Positions 17,986 to 27,099 are shown, counted from the first letter of the stretch. The stretch is 64,000 nt of DNA from Aved-18 sp964606665 (GCA_964606665.1 CAZSHS010000008.1:1-64000); one strand, 5' to 3'. Numbers and translations: made by a program. Notes: a model not told the origin generated them from the letters alone.

Positions 17986-19527
17986 GTGACTGTTTGCTTC
18001 GAAGAAAATTTAAGAGTAGATGAGGTGGAAACCAGGGCGGCTGCTGTGTCGAGCACAGTCCATAAGTGGAGCGACTGGCTTCTTGTTTTGCTTATAGTTG
18101 GGGTTGGTCTTAGTTTGCGCCTTTTTAAGATAGGCGATCACGGCTTTTTTATTGACGAAGTTTATACCTCTCTTGTTGTTAATGGAAAAGCTGATCCCGA
18201 GCTAATTGCATTTGATTCTATTCGTCCACTTTATTTTGAGTTGATGAAATTCTGGACTTTGCTCAGACAAGACGAAATGTGGATGCGTCTTTTCTCCACT
18301 ATTTTTGGAGCAGCAAATATTGCGCTTGTGTATCAACTAGGCAAAATGGTGGCAGGAAAAAAAGTCGGATTTATTGCTGCAATTATTTTGGCTTTGTCTC
18401 CGATGGAAATTCACTACAGTCAGCAAGCGCGCATGTACACGCTAGGGTCGTTTTTTGCTCTGCTTGGCTCTATCTTTCTAACTGATGCACTAACTGCTGG
18501 TAGAAAACTATCACTCTGCGCTTGGGCCGCTTCTCGCACTTTGATGATTTTGACTTTGCCACTAACGGCGGTGTTGATTGGTATTGATGTTTTGTTTGCT
18601 AGTTTGAATGAGAATCGCAAAAAATTTCTGCCTCATTTATTGGGATGGCTAGCTTTGGTCGGGCTTTTATGGTTGCCTGTTCTCAACACAATGTGGCAAC
18701 TAAATAAGAATTCTCCATATGATGAATGGCGAGCAAATTTGCCTACACCACTTGCAAGTGATTTCACTACTATGATTATAAATTTCACTTGCAGTGCCTT
18801 ACCGCTCCAGCAATGGCAAGGTCCGCCAGTTCAAGATGTTTTTTCTATGTTATACGTATTGGCGTTTGCAGCGGCGCTTGGTATTGGAGTATTTGCAAGC
18901 AAGAGCAAGTCTGCTTTTTTGTGGGGAATAGTTCCATTATTTGCAATCTATGCAATTTCATTTTTTGGAAAACCGCTTTTAATCACACGCTATTGCATGT
19001 TCACTGCGCCATTTATTTTTATTGTCGCCGCTTCAGGGTATGTCCAAATATCGAAATCGAATAAGATTGCAGCCATAGCAATGCAAGTATTATTTGCCTC
19101 CGCAGTTGCAGTAAATCTCAATTATTTTTACAGTCATCCGGTGCACGAAGATTGGCGTGCTGCAACGAAATATGTGATGTCTCAAGAGAAGGCTGGAGAC
19201 GAAATTTGTGTGTGGAATTATCACTCGCATTACTCTTTTCCACTTTATTATCACGGGCAAAATCGCGTTTCAGATATTCGAGTTGTGGTGCGCGATAGAG
19301 ATGATTTGAGCAAAGGAGCGTTTGTTCATTTTGAAAACATCAAGCCTATAAAAGGTCAGAGAATGCTTCTAGTCATGCATGTCCCAGCTAAAGGCTTCGG
19401 TCACATTTATGACCATTACCAGACCTTTTTGAAAAACGTGGATAAGCAATTCAACGTGATAGACAAAGAAAGTCTAGGCATGATGGATATTTTTGAGGTC
19501 GAGCTTTTGGAGACTGAAACTCATTAG
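17986..19527 (+). CDS. GT39/ArnT-like membrane glycosyltransferase
   Basis: The 513-residue protein is a polytopic GT-C glycosyltransferase of the PMT/ArnT group. After helix 1 comes the first-loop motif with acidic residues (GDHGFFIDEVYTSLV), the position of the catalytic Asp/Glu. QQARMYTLGSFFALLGS is a typical second signature, and about eleven hydrophobic helices are visible. The C-terminal 130 residues form a soluble extracytoplasmic domain (HEDWRAATKYVMSQEKAGDE...). These enzymes move sugars from polyprenyl-phosphate donors onto lipids or proteins outside the membrane. It starts with GTG behind a weak GAGAG and overlaps the convergent caspase gene by 4 bases. Confidence 0.85.
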   Translation: MTVCFEENLRVDEVETRAAAVSSTVHKWSDWLLVLLIVGVGLSLRLFKIGDHGFFIDEVYTSLVVNGKADPELIAFDSIRPLYFELMKFWTLLRQDEMWMRLFSTIFGAANIALVYQLGKMVAGKKVGFIAAIILALSPMEIHYSQQARMYTLGSFFALLGSIFLTDALTAGRKLSLCAWAASRTLMILTLPLTAVLIGIDVLFASLNENRKKFLPHLLGWLALVGLLWLPVLNTMWQLNKNSPYDEWRANLPTPLASDFTTMIINFTCSALPLQQWQGPPVQDVFSMLYVLAFAAALGIGVFASKSKSAFLWGIVPLFAIYAISFFGKPLLITRYCMFTAPFIFIVAASGYVQISKSNKIAAIAMQVLFASAVAVNLNYFYSHPVHEDWRAATKYVMSQEKAGDEICVWNYHSHYSFPLYYHGQNRVSDIRVVVRDRDDLSKGAFVHFENIKPIKGQRMLLVMHVPAKGFGHIYDHYQTFLKNVDKQFNVIDKESLGMMDIFEVELLETETH

Positions 19528-22445
19528 CGAGTTTGTGGTTTCTTCGCTCCAGGCGCTTTGTTGCTCACTGCCGTGGACGACTTCTGAGCTGGTGCAGTGG
19601 ATTTGATGCCACCTTTGGCTGCACCCGTAGTGGTCGTTTTCACCGCAGTTCCTTTAGCTCCCTTGGCACCGCTTGCTAATTCTTCTGCGGCTTTTTTGAT
19701 GAATTCGGGTAAGTCAGCTATTGGGTCGGTCGGTTTTGCTGCAAGGTTAAGATCCTTTCCCTCCCATCTTGTTTGCATAGCGGGAGTTTGAATTTCGCCT
19801 CTATCGCGCTGAACTTCTTCTGCCACATTCTTGGATACGTATTCGAACAATTGACCAAGACTGGCTTTATCACCCTGCTTTTTAAAGCCTTCCATTAGAT
19901 AGTGAGTGAAAACACCATTGTCATAACGCTTCGATTCCCATGAAGTTTGGCTGCGTCCGCTAGAACAGATAATAAACTGTCCTGTGCCTTGTGCTAAAGA
20001 GTCAGCATCTGGACTTGCTGCTCGGAAAATGCCTTTGGCACCAGCAGCGACACCAGAGTGACAGGCGTCAAGAACTATTACAACACGCTTACACTGCAAT
20101 CTTGTTTTGATAACGTTTTCGAATTCTTTCAAGCTAATTCCGGTACCATACAGATTCTCTTTGCTCGAATCATAAGCTACAAGATAGTTGACTGAGCCTG
20201 CATCAATTGTAGACGGACTGCCGTGTGTCGACAAATAGACCATTACAAGATCGTTTGGACGAGCTACTTTTGGAAGCCAGGTTTGACCTAGTTGTCCCAT
20301 GATTTCTGAGCGAGTGGCTTTTTCGTTAGTCAGTAAGTGCACATGATCAGGCGTGAAATTGGCATGAGTACGCAAGAAATTAGCGAAGTCTGAGGCGTCT
20401 TTAGCTGAGTATTGCAAGTTAATAGATGAATCGGCAAATTTGCTAATTCCGATTACAAGCGCCCATTTGTCTCCAATAGGGACATTTGCCATTGAAGAAT
20501 CTGTTTTGAGCAAATTGATTCCAGCTTTGACACTTTTTACAGTTGCCGCAACTTCTTTGCTGCCTTCAACATAGTTCCACAGTCTTGTGAAAGCTTCTGA
20601 ACCCATAGGCATCATGGCTATTTCTTTGTTCTCTTCGCCAAGAGTTTTTTCTCTTATATGGGCCGCCTTTTTTCTGTAGTTTTCAGCTTCTGCATTTTGT
20701 CCAGATTTAGAATAAGCAGTCGCCATTCCATCTAAAATGCAAGCAATAAATGGGTGATCTACGCCCAATTGCTTTTGATCGATCGTCAACGCATTTTTAT
20801 AGTGTACAATCGCTTTTTCAGGCTCTCCTTGAGCAGTCATCGCATTAGCGAGGTTGGTTTCAACTTCGGCAACGAATGCGGTGTACAGCATGGTGCCTTT
20901 GATACCTTTGGGGCTGTTCAACATGGCTATGGCCAATGCGCGCGCAAGGGGCTGGTTTGCTTCCTCTGGTCTTTCTTCGAGAATGTGGTTCTTGCCTAAA
21001 TTATTCAGTGAGCCAGCAACTTTATTGCTGTTTTTTCCTACTTTCTGATCGAAAATTAGAATCGCTTTTTTGAAAAAACCATTAGACTCATTGTAATGTG
21101 TTTGATGTTGTCTCAAGACTCCCATATTGTGATTCGATTCGCCTGCCTCTTTCGATTCGGTACCAAATACGGTATTACGCAAATCGAGAGCGCGTTTCAG
21201 CAACTTTTCGGCACTGGGTTTATTATCAATATCGAGATAGCAAAGACCAAGACTGCTTAAGCTTCTCGATAAACGTGGGTCAGTTTCACCAAAAGTTTCA
21301 GCAAGGTTCACAGCCTCTTGCAACAAAGCTTGGGCTTCAGCGTAATCACCTTGCTCGTAAGCACGCTCACCGACATTGCAGAAAGTGTCGCAAGGATCGT
21401 CTTTGGGTAATGCAGCCACTTTTGTGGTCATGTTAGACTCGCCAGCTCGACTTATAGTCAAATTCACTACGTCGAACATTTCTTGGAAATGCTGACCCAA
21501 AGCTTCTTTTTGTTTTTGACCTGGTTGATAATTTCCATTCTTGTCTAATTGCCCACCATATTTTGCGATCATGGATGGGTCTGCTTTAACTTTGTCGGTC
21601 AGTGCTTTATAGAAGTCAGACTCGATTGATTTTTCATCTACCTGATCGGCTGGATTGCCCGAAGCGATACCAAGTACTTTCCAGATGGCAAGCTGCGTTA
21701 TCTGATCAATTTTTGCTTGACGAGCTTGATCAAAAACTTTGCGTTCTGAGCGTTGTTGTATGTCAGTCATATTTTGGCGGACTTGTTGTTCAATCACTGA
21801 GCGTTGCGCATCACCACGCTGATCGGCTGGAAGTTGATTTAAACCTTGTTCTATAAGACGCGTTATTTCATTTTGAACTTCCTGATCTACGAGCTGGCGG
21901 AGCATGGCATCAGATGTATTGATCAAATTACCAAAAGCTCCGACTGTAGCTAATTCTTGGCTAGCTGCGATGATAGTAGAAATCTTGGCCCACATGGCGG
22001 GGTCTTGATAGTCGCCAACTTCAAAATTTAGACCCTCTGTCACTTGCGGTGGTGGTGGAATTGTTTTAACTGATGCGCAAACTGTTTGAACCTGCACAAT
22101 TGCAGTTTGCCCTGGTGGAACCGTGACTATTTGATCCATTGTCACCATCATATTTTGCACAGATGGTGTATTTGGCTTGAGCATTTCGTTTGCTGGAATG
22201 ACAACTTGCATCGGATTTGGCGATGTGTTGGTCAGTTGCAACGAAAGCTGAGTGGTGTTTACTCCGTCGCCATTCACTTTCATTTTTAAGCCATTTTTTA
22301 ATGCCTGGCGAAATGTAGTGAAGCCTGCTTGCGCTTCGACTGCATGTGCACTGTAGGGAAAAATGGTCTGGACAAAGAAACAAGCAATTAGTGCAATTCC
22401 TTGTAACTTGCGACCCAGTCCTAAACTTGAGTTAAATATTGACAT
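19524..22445 (-). CDS. Secreted TPR protein with a caspase-like (peptidase C14) domain
   Basis: From the ATG at 22445 the protein has 973 residues and a signal peptide ending in S-A-H-A. An ATG 27 codons upstream would bury it. In order there are an N-terminal beta region (about 35-130), a charged helical region (140-330), six or so TPR repeats of the kinesin-light-chain type (about 350-620), and a caspase-like p20 domain (about 655-880). The tail is low-complexity, rich in Gly, Ala, Lys and Thr. The catalytic dyad is intact: His741 in LSTHGSP and Cys795 in LDACHSG. Orthocaspases usually cleave after Arg or Lys, but this one's specificity is unknown. Export of a caspase-like enzyme implies extracytoplasmic targets or self-processing. 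Confidence 0.88.
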   Translation of the reverse strand: MSIFNSSLGLGRKLQGIALIACFFVQTIFPYSAHAVEAQAGFTTFRQALKNGLKMKVNGDGVNTTQLSLQLTNTSPNPMQVVIPANEMLKPNTPSVQNMMVTMDQIVTVPPGQTAIVQVQTVCASVKTIPPPPQVTEGLNFEVGDYQDPAMWAKISTIIAASQELATVGAFGNLINTSDAMLRQLVDQEVQNEITRLIEQGLNQLPADQRGDAQRSVIEQQVRQNMTDIQQRSERKVFDQARQAKIDQITQLAIWKVLGIASGNPADQVDEKSIESDFYKALTDKVKADPSMIAKYGGQLDKNGNYQPGQKQKEALGQHFQEMFDVVNLTISRAGESNMTTKVAALPKDDPCDTFCNVGERAYEQGDYAEAQALLQEAVNLAETFGETDPRLSRSLSSLGLCYLDIDNKPSAEKLLKRALDLRNTVFGTESKEAGESNHNMGVLRQHQTHYNESNGFFKKAILIFDQKVGKNSNKVAGSLNNLGKNHILEERPEEANQPLARALAIAMLNSPKGIKGTMLYTAFVAEVETNLANAMTAQGEPEKAIVHYKNALTIDQKQLGVDHPFIACILDGMATAYSKSGQNAEAENYRKKAAHIREKTLGEENKEIAMMPMGSEAFTRLWNYVEGSKEVAATVKSVKAGINLLKTDSSMANVPIGDKWALVIGISKFADSSINLQYSAKDASDFANFLRTHANFTPDHVHLLTNEKATRSEIMGQLGQTWLPKVARPNDLVMVYLSTHGSPSTIDAGSVNYLVAYDSSKENLYGTGISLKEFENVIKTRLQCKRVVIVLDACHSGVAAGAKGIFRAASPDADSLAQGTGQFIICSSGRSQTSWESKRYDNGVFTHYLMEGFKKQGDKASLGQLFEYVSKNVAEEVQRDRGEIQTPAMQTRWEGKDLNLAAKPTDPIADLPEFIKKAAEELASGAKGAKGTAVKTTTTGAAKGGIKSTAPAQKSSTAVSNKAPGAKKPQTR

Positions 22446-22855
22446 GACAAACCCACAGAAAAACAAACAATATAAGCGTCTAACTAAATTAGTACCATAC
22501 GAAAAGCGCGTTGAAACGCTCAACAACGCCTCTAAGAACGATTTGGTAGTAAGTATTCAATTTTTCTGTTTGACCGCGGGCAGTCCTCTTTTTAGGAGGG
22601 TTGGCGCTTGTGTGTTCTCAAGTATCGGCATATAAATCAGGCATGGGCGTCATTAAATATATTTGTAACTGGGAACAAAAAAACGATTTCAAGTGGTTTT
22701 AAAGGATTGTTCGCTAATTGTGGTCAATCATTTTGGGATCGGCGCTTGACAAGATCCTTGAAAAGCGGTTCCAGGCGCCGTTTGACTAGTATTCCCTTAT
22801 ATCTAATAATCGTGTGCGTACGTTTATATTCGATTTTTAGTATTGGGGGTCAGTC
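22446..22855. other. Divergent intergenic region without a recognised gene
   Basis: These 410 bases separate the caspase gene from the Gly/Ser-tailed envelope protein. I see no convincing coding sequence or structured RNA. A small hairpin (CCTC/GAGG around an all-T loop, about 22585-22600) and the promoter listed next are the only signals. The length suggests regulation of both genes, or a long 5' leader of one of them. Confidence 0.6.
22782..22810 (+). promoter_or_regulatory. Probable promoter of the 248-residue envelope protein
   Basis: TTGACT (22782-22787) and AATAAT (22805-22810) are separated by 17 bases and match the sigma-70 consensus at 5 of 6 positions each. Transcription would start near 22817, leaving a leader of about 40 bases with a GGGGGT ribosome site 6 bases before the GTG at 22856. 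Confidence 0.5.
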
Positions 22856-23602
22856 GTGAAATTTATCTCGCTTTTAATGGCGTTACTAATATCCTTTCAA
22901 TTAACCTGTTATCCTACCGCTGCCGATGCAGCCGTCTCCTTCAGCAACGGAGCTGTAAGTGGACAAGCTTCAGTCAACAAAGTAGGAAACCTTCTTATTG
23001 CTGATGGTTTGGCAGTTATGTCAGCTACCACAATGACCATTTCAAGCCCCAACCAATCTCCTTCATTGCAAGGAAACTTGTTCAAAGTCGAGCAAGTTGG
23101 CGGCAAAGTTAACGGTCAAGTATTCTTCAAGTCTGGTCCTGGACTCTCCACTCTTGACGAGAAAAACTGCGATGAGTTTGTCAGAACCATCGACGGTCGC
23201 AAAGTTGCAGGTCCTATCTCCGACGTTTCATCCGATGCAGTCACCTGCGGCGGACGCAGCATCCCAATGAGCCAGGTTGAAGAAATCAGCTCGGGACGCG
23301 TTTTCAAATTCAGCTCAGCTACTGGCGAAAATCCCAAAATGAGCTTCAACAGCACTTGCCAAAAGCCAACCGCTTCCAAAGAAGTGCGTGAGAAAAAACC
23401 AGTTTCCAAACTAACTAAAGTGATGGTTGTTGGTGTATTACTCGCCGGTGTTGCTTGTGCAATCGCTATTCCAGTTGCAATTGCAGCATCGAGTGGTGGT
23501 GGTGGAAATCGCAACTACTACGGCTACGGCGCTGTTCCAGTTGCCCCTGTAGGTAACTCTGGATTTCAATCCAGCAGCAGCTTCTCGAGTTGCGGACCTT
23601 AG
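22856..23602 (+). CDS. Exported protein with a C-terminal hydrophobic segment and Gly/Ser tail
   Basis: The 248-residue protein starts with GTG after a GGGGGT ribosome site. A signal peptide (hydrophobic core LLMALLISFQLTCYP, cleavage after A-A-D-A) leads into a beta-rich domain with repeated Val/Ser/Gly strands. Three Cys residues at about 102, 124 and 173 may pair. Near residue 190 there is a helix of about 25 hydrophobic residues (VMVVGVLLAGVACAIAIPVA), then a Gly/Tyr/Ser-rich tail ending SSCGP. This arrangement suggests anchoring in the membrane with a short exposed tail. No family is recognised. It has its own promoter and terminator. Confidence 0.7.
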   Translation: MKFISLLMALLISFQLTCYPTAADAAVSFSNGAVSGQASVNKVGNLLIADGLAVMSATTMTISSPNQSPSLQGNLFKVEQVGGKVNGQVFFKSGPGLSTLDEKNCDEFVRTIDGRKVAGPISDVSSDAVTCGGRSIPMSQVEEISSGRVFKFSSATGENPKMSFNSTCQKPTASKEVREKKPVSKLTKVMVVGVLLAGVACAIAIPVAIAASSGGGGNRNYYGYGAVPVAPVGNSGFQSSSSFSSCGP

Positions 23603-23647
23603 TCCTGCTAACTCTGTTAACAGCTAAACAAAGACTGAACCCAATTG

Positions 23648-23677
23648 AAAGAGCATCGAGAAATCGATGCTCTTTTG
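23648..23677 (+). terminator. Rho-independent terminator
   Basis: AAAGAGCATCGA (23648-23659) and TCGATGCTCTTT (23664-23675) form a perfect 12-base-pair stem closed by a GAAA tetraloop, with a short T run continuing after the stem. It lies 46 bases after the stop of the envelope-protein gene and before the next start at 23707. The symmetric A/T flanks could serve both directions, but only the rightward gene ends here. Confidence 0.9.
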
Positions 23678-23706
23678 TATTGTGACCTGGGTATTAACAT
23701 AAGTGT

Positions 23707-25242
23707 ATGAAAGCGCAGATTATCGAAGCCATTCGCGACCTTCACTTCAAAGTTGTACCTGAGGAAGTGGCCCTGAAAACTGGTCTGCCCATTCTTGTTT
23801 GCACAGATCAGTTAAACGAAATCGCTACTCAAACCGGTGCTAACCTTACGGTGAATGGCTCAGGCAAAATAGAGTACATTTTCGAGCCTTCTTTTCAAAA
23901 CCAATTTTTCATAAATTCGATGCGCAAAACAAAATCGGCTGTGGTCAATCTTGTTTTGAATCTTATGATCATCATAGCTAAGTTAGTACATTTGGCAGCG
24001 CTTGCCCTATTCAGAGCTTCTGTTGGGCTGCTTATGATCGCAAGCGTGGTTGCAGTGATAGTTTTTATTGTCATCGCGATAATCAAAAGACTGGAGCATG
24101 GAGCCGATGGTGCTGTGGATGTCATATCGGGAGATGCCGGTGCATCGGGTGCTGCTGGTTGGACGTTGCTTGCCTTGCTGCACTTTTTTAGATTCTTTTT
24201 GACCGATTGGATTTATGACTGGTGGTTTTGGGACCGCTATTATATGGGCGATTACAAGCCGTTTTTGCCTAAGAAAAAACCAAAAAAGGAAAAAAATTAC
24301 TTCTATTCTGATAGTCACTGGGTCGATTCATTTTTTGATTTTAGTGATTTAGAACAGAGTAAAGATCTTCAAAAAGAAAAAACGCGTCAGCAACGAAGAG
24401 CTGGTGAGCAGTTTGACTTTCTGACCATCTGCTTTCAATTCGTATTTGGTGGCACTGATCTCAATTTAGATTTAGAAGAAAGAAACTGGAAATATATCGC
24501 TGCCACAATTAAAAACAATAATGGTGTAGTCGTAGCTGAGCAAATTGCGCCATTTTTAGATGATACCAGCACCGATTCTGAATACTGGATGATACCAGTA
24601 CTCAGTCGATTCGATGGTATTGCTTGTGTAAGCGATTCTGGCAATATTTATTATGTTTTTCCTCAATTCAGACCAACTGCAAGTAGATTGACACCAAAGG
24701 CGGTGCCGTTTGATAAGGCTGAATTGCAGAGTTTGTATGACAATGCCAGAATGCGTCGCACTCACGCCGATTTGCCTAAGCTATCTAATGAGTCTGTGCC
24801 AGCAAGCGCACTGGTGGAAGTGCCATCGTTCAAAGTGGAAGAAATAGTTCCATTTGTAGATTTTGATTCTAATAGATTATTTGGTGCCATTTTGATGGCA
24901 TTAATCGAAATTTGTGGTGCGGTTTATCTCTTTGTTAATATTAATGCGATGCCCTGGTTGATACCGTATGAGCCACTAATTGGTTTTATGCTTTGTTATG
25001 GATTATTTTTCTTGGGTGCTCCAGCAATTCGATACTTTTTTCTATTGCAAGCAAACAAAAAACGCGAAGCACGCAACAATAAATGTTTTGATGCATATAC
25101 AAGATTGCATTTGCGAAAAGGCAAACTGCACGACAAATTAGCCGAAGTCGCACCACTTCAGCGTTCAGTGGAAATTATGGCTGAAAACGCCGAAGAGACC
25201 ATATATACCACTCAGAAAGATTTACTCGATCAGCAGTTTTAA
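23707..25242 (+). CDS. Membrane protein with duplicated winged-helix-like modules
   Basis: This 511-residue protein has a small domain at residues 1-62, resembling a winged helix, that ends GKIEYIFEPSF. Two long hydrophobic stretches follow (about 80-140). A cytoplasmic part rich in Trp, Tyr and Lys comes next, then a second copy of the small domain at about 240-330 that ends GNIYYVFPQF. Two more membrane helices lie near 390-445, and the end is a helical coiled tail. The shared ending suggests an internal duplication. I have the impression of a family conserved in cyanobacteria-like genomes, but cannot name it. It stands alone behind a terminator. Confidence 0.65.
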   Translation: MKAQIIEAIRDLHFKVVPEEVALKTGLPILVCTDQLNEIATQTGANLTVNGSGKIEYIFEPSFQNQFFINSMRKTKSAVVNLVLNLMIIIAKLVHLAALALFRASVGLLMIASVVAVIVFIVIAIIKRLEHGADGAVDVISGDAGASGAAGWTLLALLHFFRFFLTDWIYDWWFWDRYYMGDYKPFLPKKKPKKEKNYFYSDSHWVDSFFDFSDLEQSKDLQKEKTRQQRRAGEQFDFLTICFQFVFGGTDLNLDLEERNWKYIAATIKNNNGVVVAEQIAPFLDDTSTDSEYWMIPVLSRFDGIACVSDSGNIYYVFPQFRPTASRLTPKAVPFDKAELQSLYDNARMRRTHADLPKLSNESVPASALVEVPSFKVEEIVPFVDFDSNRLFGAILMALIEICGAVYLFVNINAMPWLIPYEPLIGFMLCYGLFFLGAPAIRYFFLLQANKKREARNNKCFDAYTRLHLRKGKLHDKLAEVAPLQRSVEIMAENAEETIYTTQKDLLDQQF

Positions 25243-25251
25243 AGTGTCATC

Positions 25252-25779
25252 TTAAAATTGATTTGTGAGTTCCAATATTTCAGATGGAGGACCTGACAAA
25301 GCGGCTCGCCAACCAGGGGTGTTAGGGAGCAATTCAAATATCACGAAGATATTTCCAGATCTTGGAATTCCACGTTTCAGACCGTCTTCTACTCTGTATC
25401 CACCCGCTTGCTCTCGCTTGATTGCTGCAGAAGGGGAGACTAGTCTATTGTTTCCCGAGTCTCGCAATCTTCTTGCATGATTCTGACAATCAAGAAAAGA
25501 TGACTTGTCTCCTGTAGTTGTCTCAAAAGAAAGGTTGACCTGAGTGAAATCGGAATTCTCATAGGGTACGTCTACGCACCATAATGCTCTTCTCACTTCC
25601 AGAAGTTCTTGCGGGTCGGTAATTTCAGCGTGCCGAATAAATTCTGCCCAGGCACCATCAGCAGTATCAGCAAAATATTGAGCCGGTCCATCGTCCTCCG
25701 CGTTGTAGCGCGCAGCCGGTTGGGATGAGGTTTCCCAGAGAAATGGAAATCTCGAATTAGCCTGTCTAAATACGATCAT
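25252..25779 (-). CDS. RES-domain toxin
   Basis: The 175-residue protein has the RES domain pattern named for its conserved Arg, Glu and Ser. The N-terminal RQANSRFPFLW contains the Arg, then AARYNAEDDGPAQYFADTADGAWAEF with the conserved Glu, and late RLVSPSAA with the Ser. RES toxins characterised to date degrade or modify NAD+ (NAD+ phosphorylase/glycohydrolase activity, as in MbcT) or ADP-ribosylate PRPP synthetase (as in ParT). The start overlaps the stop of the Xre gene by 4 bases (ATGA), as in other pairs of this kind. The antitoxin would be made first and neutralise it by covering the active site. Confidence 0.88.
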   Translation of the reverse strand: MIVFRQANSRFPFLWETSSQPAARYNAEDDGPAQYFADTADGAWAEFIRHAEITDPQELLEVRRALWCVDVPYENSDFTQVNLSFETTTGDKSSFLDCQNHARRLRDSGNNRLVSPSAAIKREQAGGYRVEDGLKRGIPRSGNIFVIFELLPNTPGWRAALSGPPSEILELTNQF

Positions 25780-26402
25780 GTTCCCATGGCTCCATTTAAA
25801 GACTTTACGAAATCTTTGATTTTGCGAGGATTTTCATCATCTGGACTCCAATCTTTTTCCGACAAAATTTGAAATGGGGTTTTGCCCTTGAAACTTTTTC
25901 TGGTTCGAAGGAACCAATTTCTTGCTCCCATTTCATTGTAAGATCCAAGCAAATCACCTAATAAAAGAGCCATCCAGTGCAATTTTGCATAGACTTGGTC
26001 CGATGCCTGACGATTACCTTGTTCGTATCGTTTAAGGCTTTGATCTGAAATATGCAACATGTCCGCAAGAAGTTTTTCTGAAATCACCTCTCGCACTCTA
26101 GGCCACTCTTTTTCTGGAACAGGAGAATGTTCTAGAATATCGCTGAGAGATTTCAATTTTATGCATAGATCATTAGATTCATACTCGTACCATCGCGCTG
26201 GATCTATCACAATTTTGCGGCCAAGTCCTTCCTCAACAACTTTTTTAGCTACATCGATTATGATGTCTAAATTCAAGTTTAAAGTATCAACTGGCGCCTC
26301 AATTAAGCCCATTGACTCAGCTTTGATAATAAAATCAATAGCAGCTACAACAACCTTTTTGTCTAGCGGGTTATTGGTGGAAGGTTTTTGGATCTTTGGC
26401 AT
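25776..26402 (-). CDS. Xre/MbcA/ParS-type antitoxin
   Basis: Taken from the ATG at 26402 the protein has 208 residues. It carries a helix-turn-helix (LLADMLHISDQSLKRYEQG, near residue 115) and a C-terminal MbcA/ParS toxin-binding domain. That domain includes the NWFLRTRKSFKGKTPFQIL motif, where family members read 'gktPlelL'. The N-terminal 100 residues form an extra helical region that is longer than in minimal antitoxins. A TTG at 26438 in the same frame lies inside the promoter and is rejected as a start. The transcript seems to begin at or just before the ATG. The antitoxin probably represses its own promoter. Confidence 0.85.
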   Translation of the reverse strand: MPKIQKPSTNNPLDKKVVVAAIDFIIKAESMGLIEAPVDTLNLNLDIIIDVAKKVVEEGLGRKIVIDPARWYEYESNDLCIKLKSLSDILEHSPVPEKEWPRVREVISEKLLADMLHISDQSLKRYEQGNRQASDQVYAKLHWMALLLGDLLGSYNEMGARNWFLRTRKSFKGKTPFQILSEKDWSPDDENPRKIKDFVKSLNGAMGT

Positions 26403-26409
26403 AATCCAA

Positions 26410-26438
26410 AGTATATCCAAGAGTGGTCCATTTGTCAA
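26410..26438 (-). promoter_or_regulatory. Near-consensus promoter of the Xre-RES pair
   Basis: On the minus strand a perfect TTGACA (26438-26433) is followed after exactly 17 bases by TATACT (26415-26410), five of six matches to the -10 consensus. Only 7 bases separate the -10 box from the ATG at 26402. Transcription therefore should start on or next to the A of the start codon, and no Shine-Dalgarno sequence is present. Confidence 0.8.
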
Positions 26439-26490
26439 GTTTTGGATTTTTAGAATTGAGTGACACTATCTGTAGTTTCACAATTTTATT

Positions 26491-27081
26491 CTAGTGAGCC
26501 TCGGACAAGTCGAACATTTCGCTTTTCTGCAATTTGTTTTTCCACGTCTCTACATTCTCGAAATTTTTTCCCCAGTCAAAAACAATATTTTTAGATCTAG
26601 GTTTGCTGTGACAGCTTACGTTCCATTGTTCTTGAGCGAGCGGATTTATTTCTACTTCTATTTCTTCGCCAAAAGATCTCCAGCTTGGACCTGCTGATGC
26701 GTGAACCACTAGATTTTCAGAATCTTCGCGTACAGCTTTAATGTCAGGAATTTCAAGTAGTGCTTCTCTGCACGCCGCTAGCACCTCTTTAGCTGATCCG
26801 TTCATAATGGCATCGCGCACTTGTTCTGTTTCCCAGATGTCCTTGTGGATACCTTTGGATTTGTACATTTTGACTGAAATATCTAGTGGAATAAATACGG
26901 CTAGAGCAAACATGGCAAAAACCTGACCTATGCCAAAACCCATGCGTAAGGCGTGATCGAGTGCATTCTGGTCGTTTTTGGCAATGATGAAAACAATCAA
27001 TGCAAACATAGCTACACCGCCGCCCAAACCAAGTGAGCATACAACCATCGCTTTCAACATTTGCAAAAGATAGCGAGCCAT
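26491..27081 (-). CDS. Two-helix membrane protein with a soluble C-terminal domain
   Basis: The ATG at 27081 follows a GAGGG ribosome site by about 5 bases, whereas a TTG just before it at 27084 is too close to that site. The protein has 196 residues: two membrane helices (about 10-33 and 48-65), then a cytoplasmic domain of about 125 residues. That domain contains GPSWRSFGEEIEVEI and IVFDWGKNFENVETW, which look like conserved family blocks, but I cannot name the family. It is the last gene of a four-gene unit that starts with a TPR protein. Confidence 0.65.
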   Translation of the reverse strand: MARYLLQMLKAMVVCSLGLGGGVAMFALIVFIIAKNDQNALDHALRMGFGIGQVFAMFALAVFIPLDISVKMYKSKGIHKDIWETEQVRDAIMNGSAKEVLAACREALLEIPDIKAVREDSENLVVHASAGPSWRSFGEEIEVEINPLAQEQWNVSCHSKPRSKNIVFDWGKNFENVETWKNKLQKSEMFDLSEAH

Positions 27082-27099
27082 CAAACCCTCGTGCTGAGG

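Noticed and set aside
22585..22600. Small CCTC/GAGG hairpin as a terminator
   Set aside because: The stem is only about five base pairs and no gene ends immediately before it.
26403..26438. TTG at 26438 as the start of the Xre antitoxin
   Set aside because: It is part of a TTGACA -35 box of a near-consensus promoter; the ATG at 26402 directly after the -10 box is a better start.
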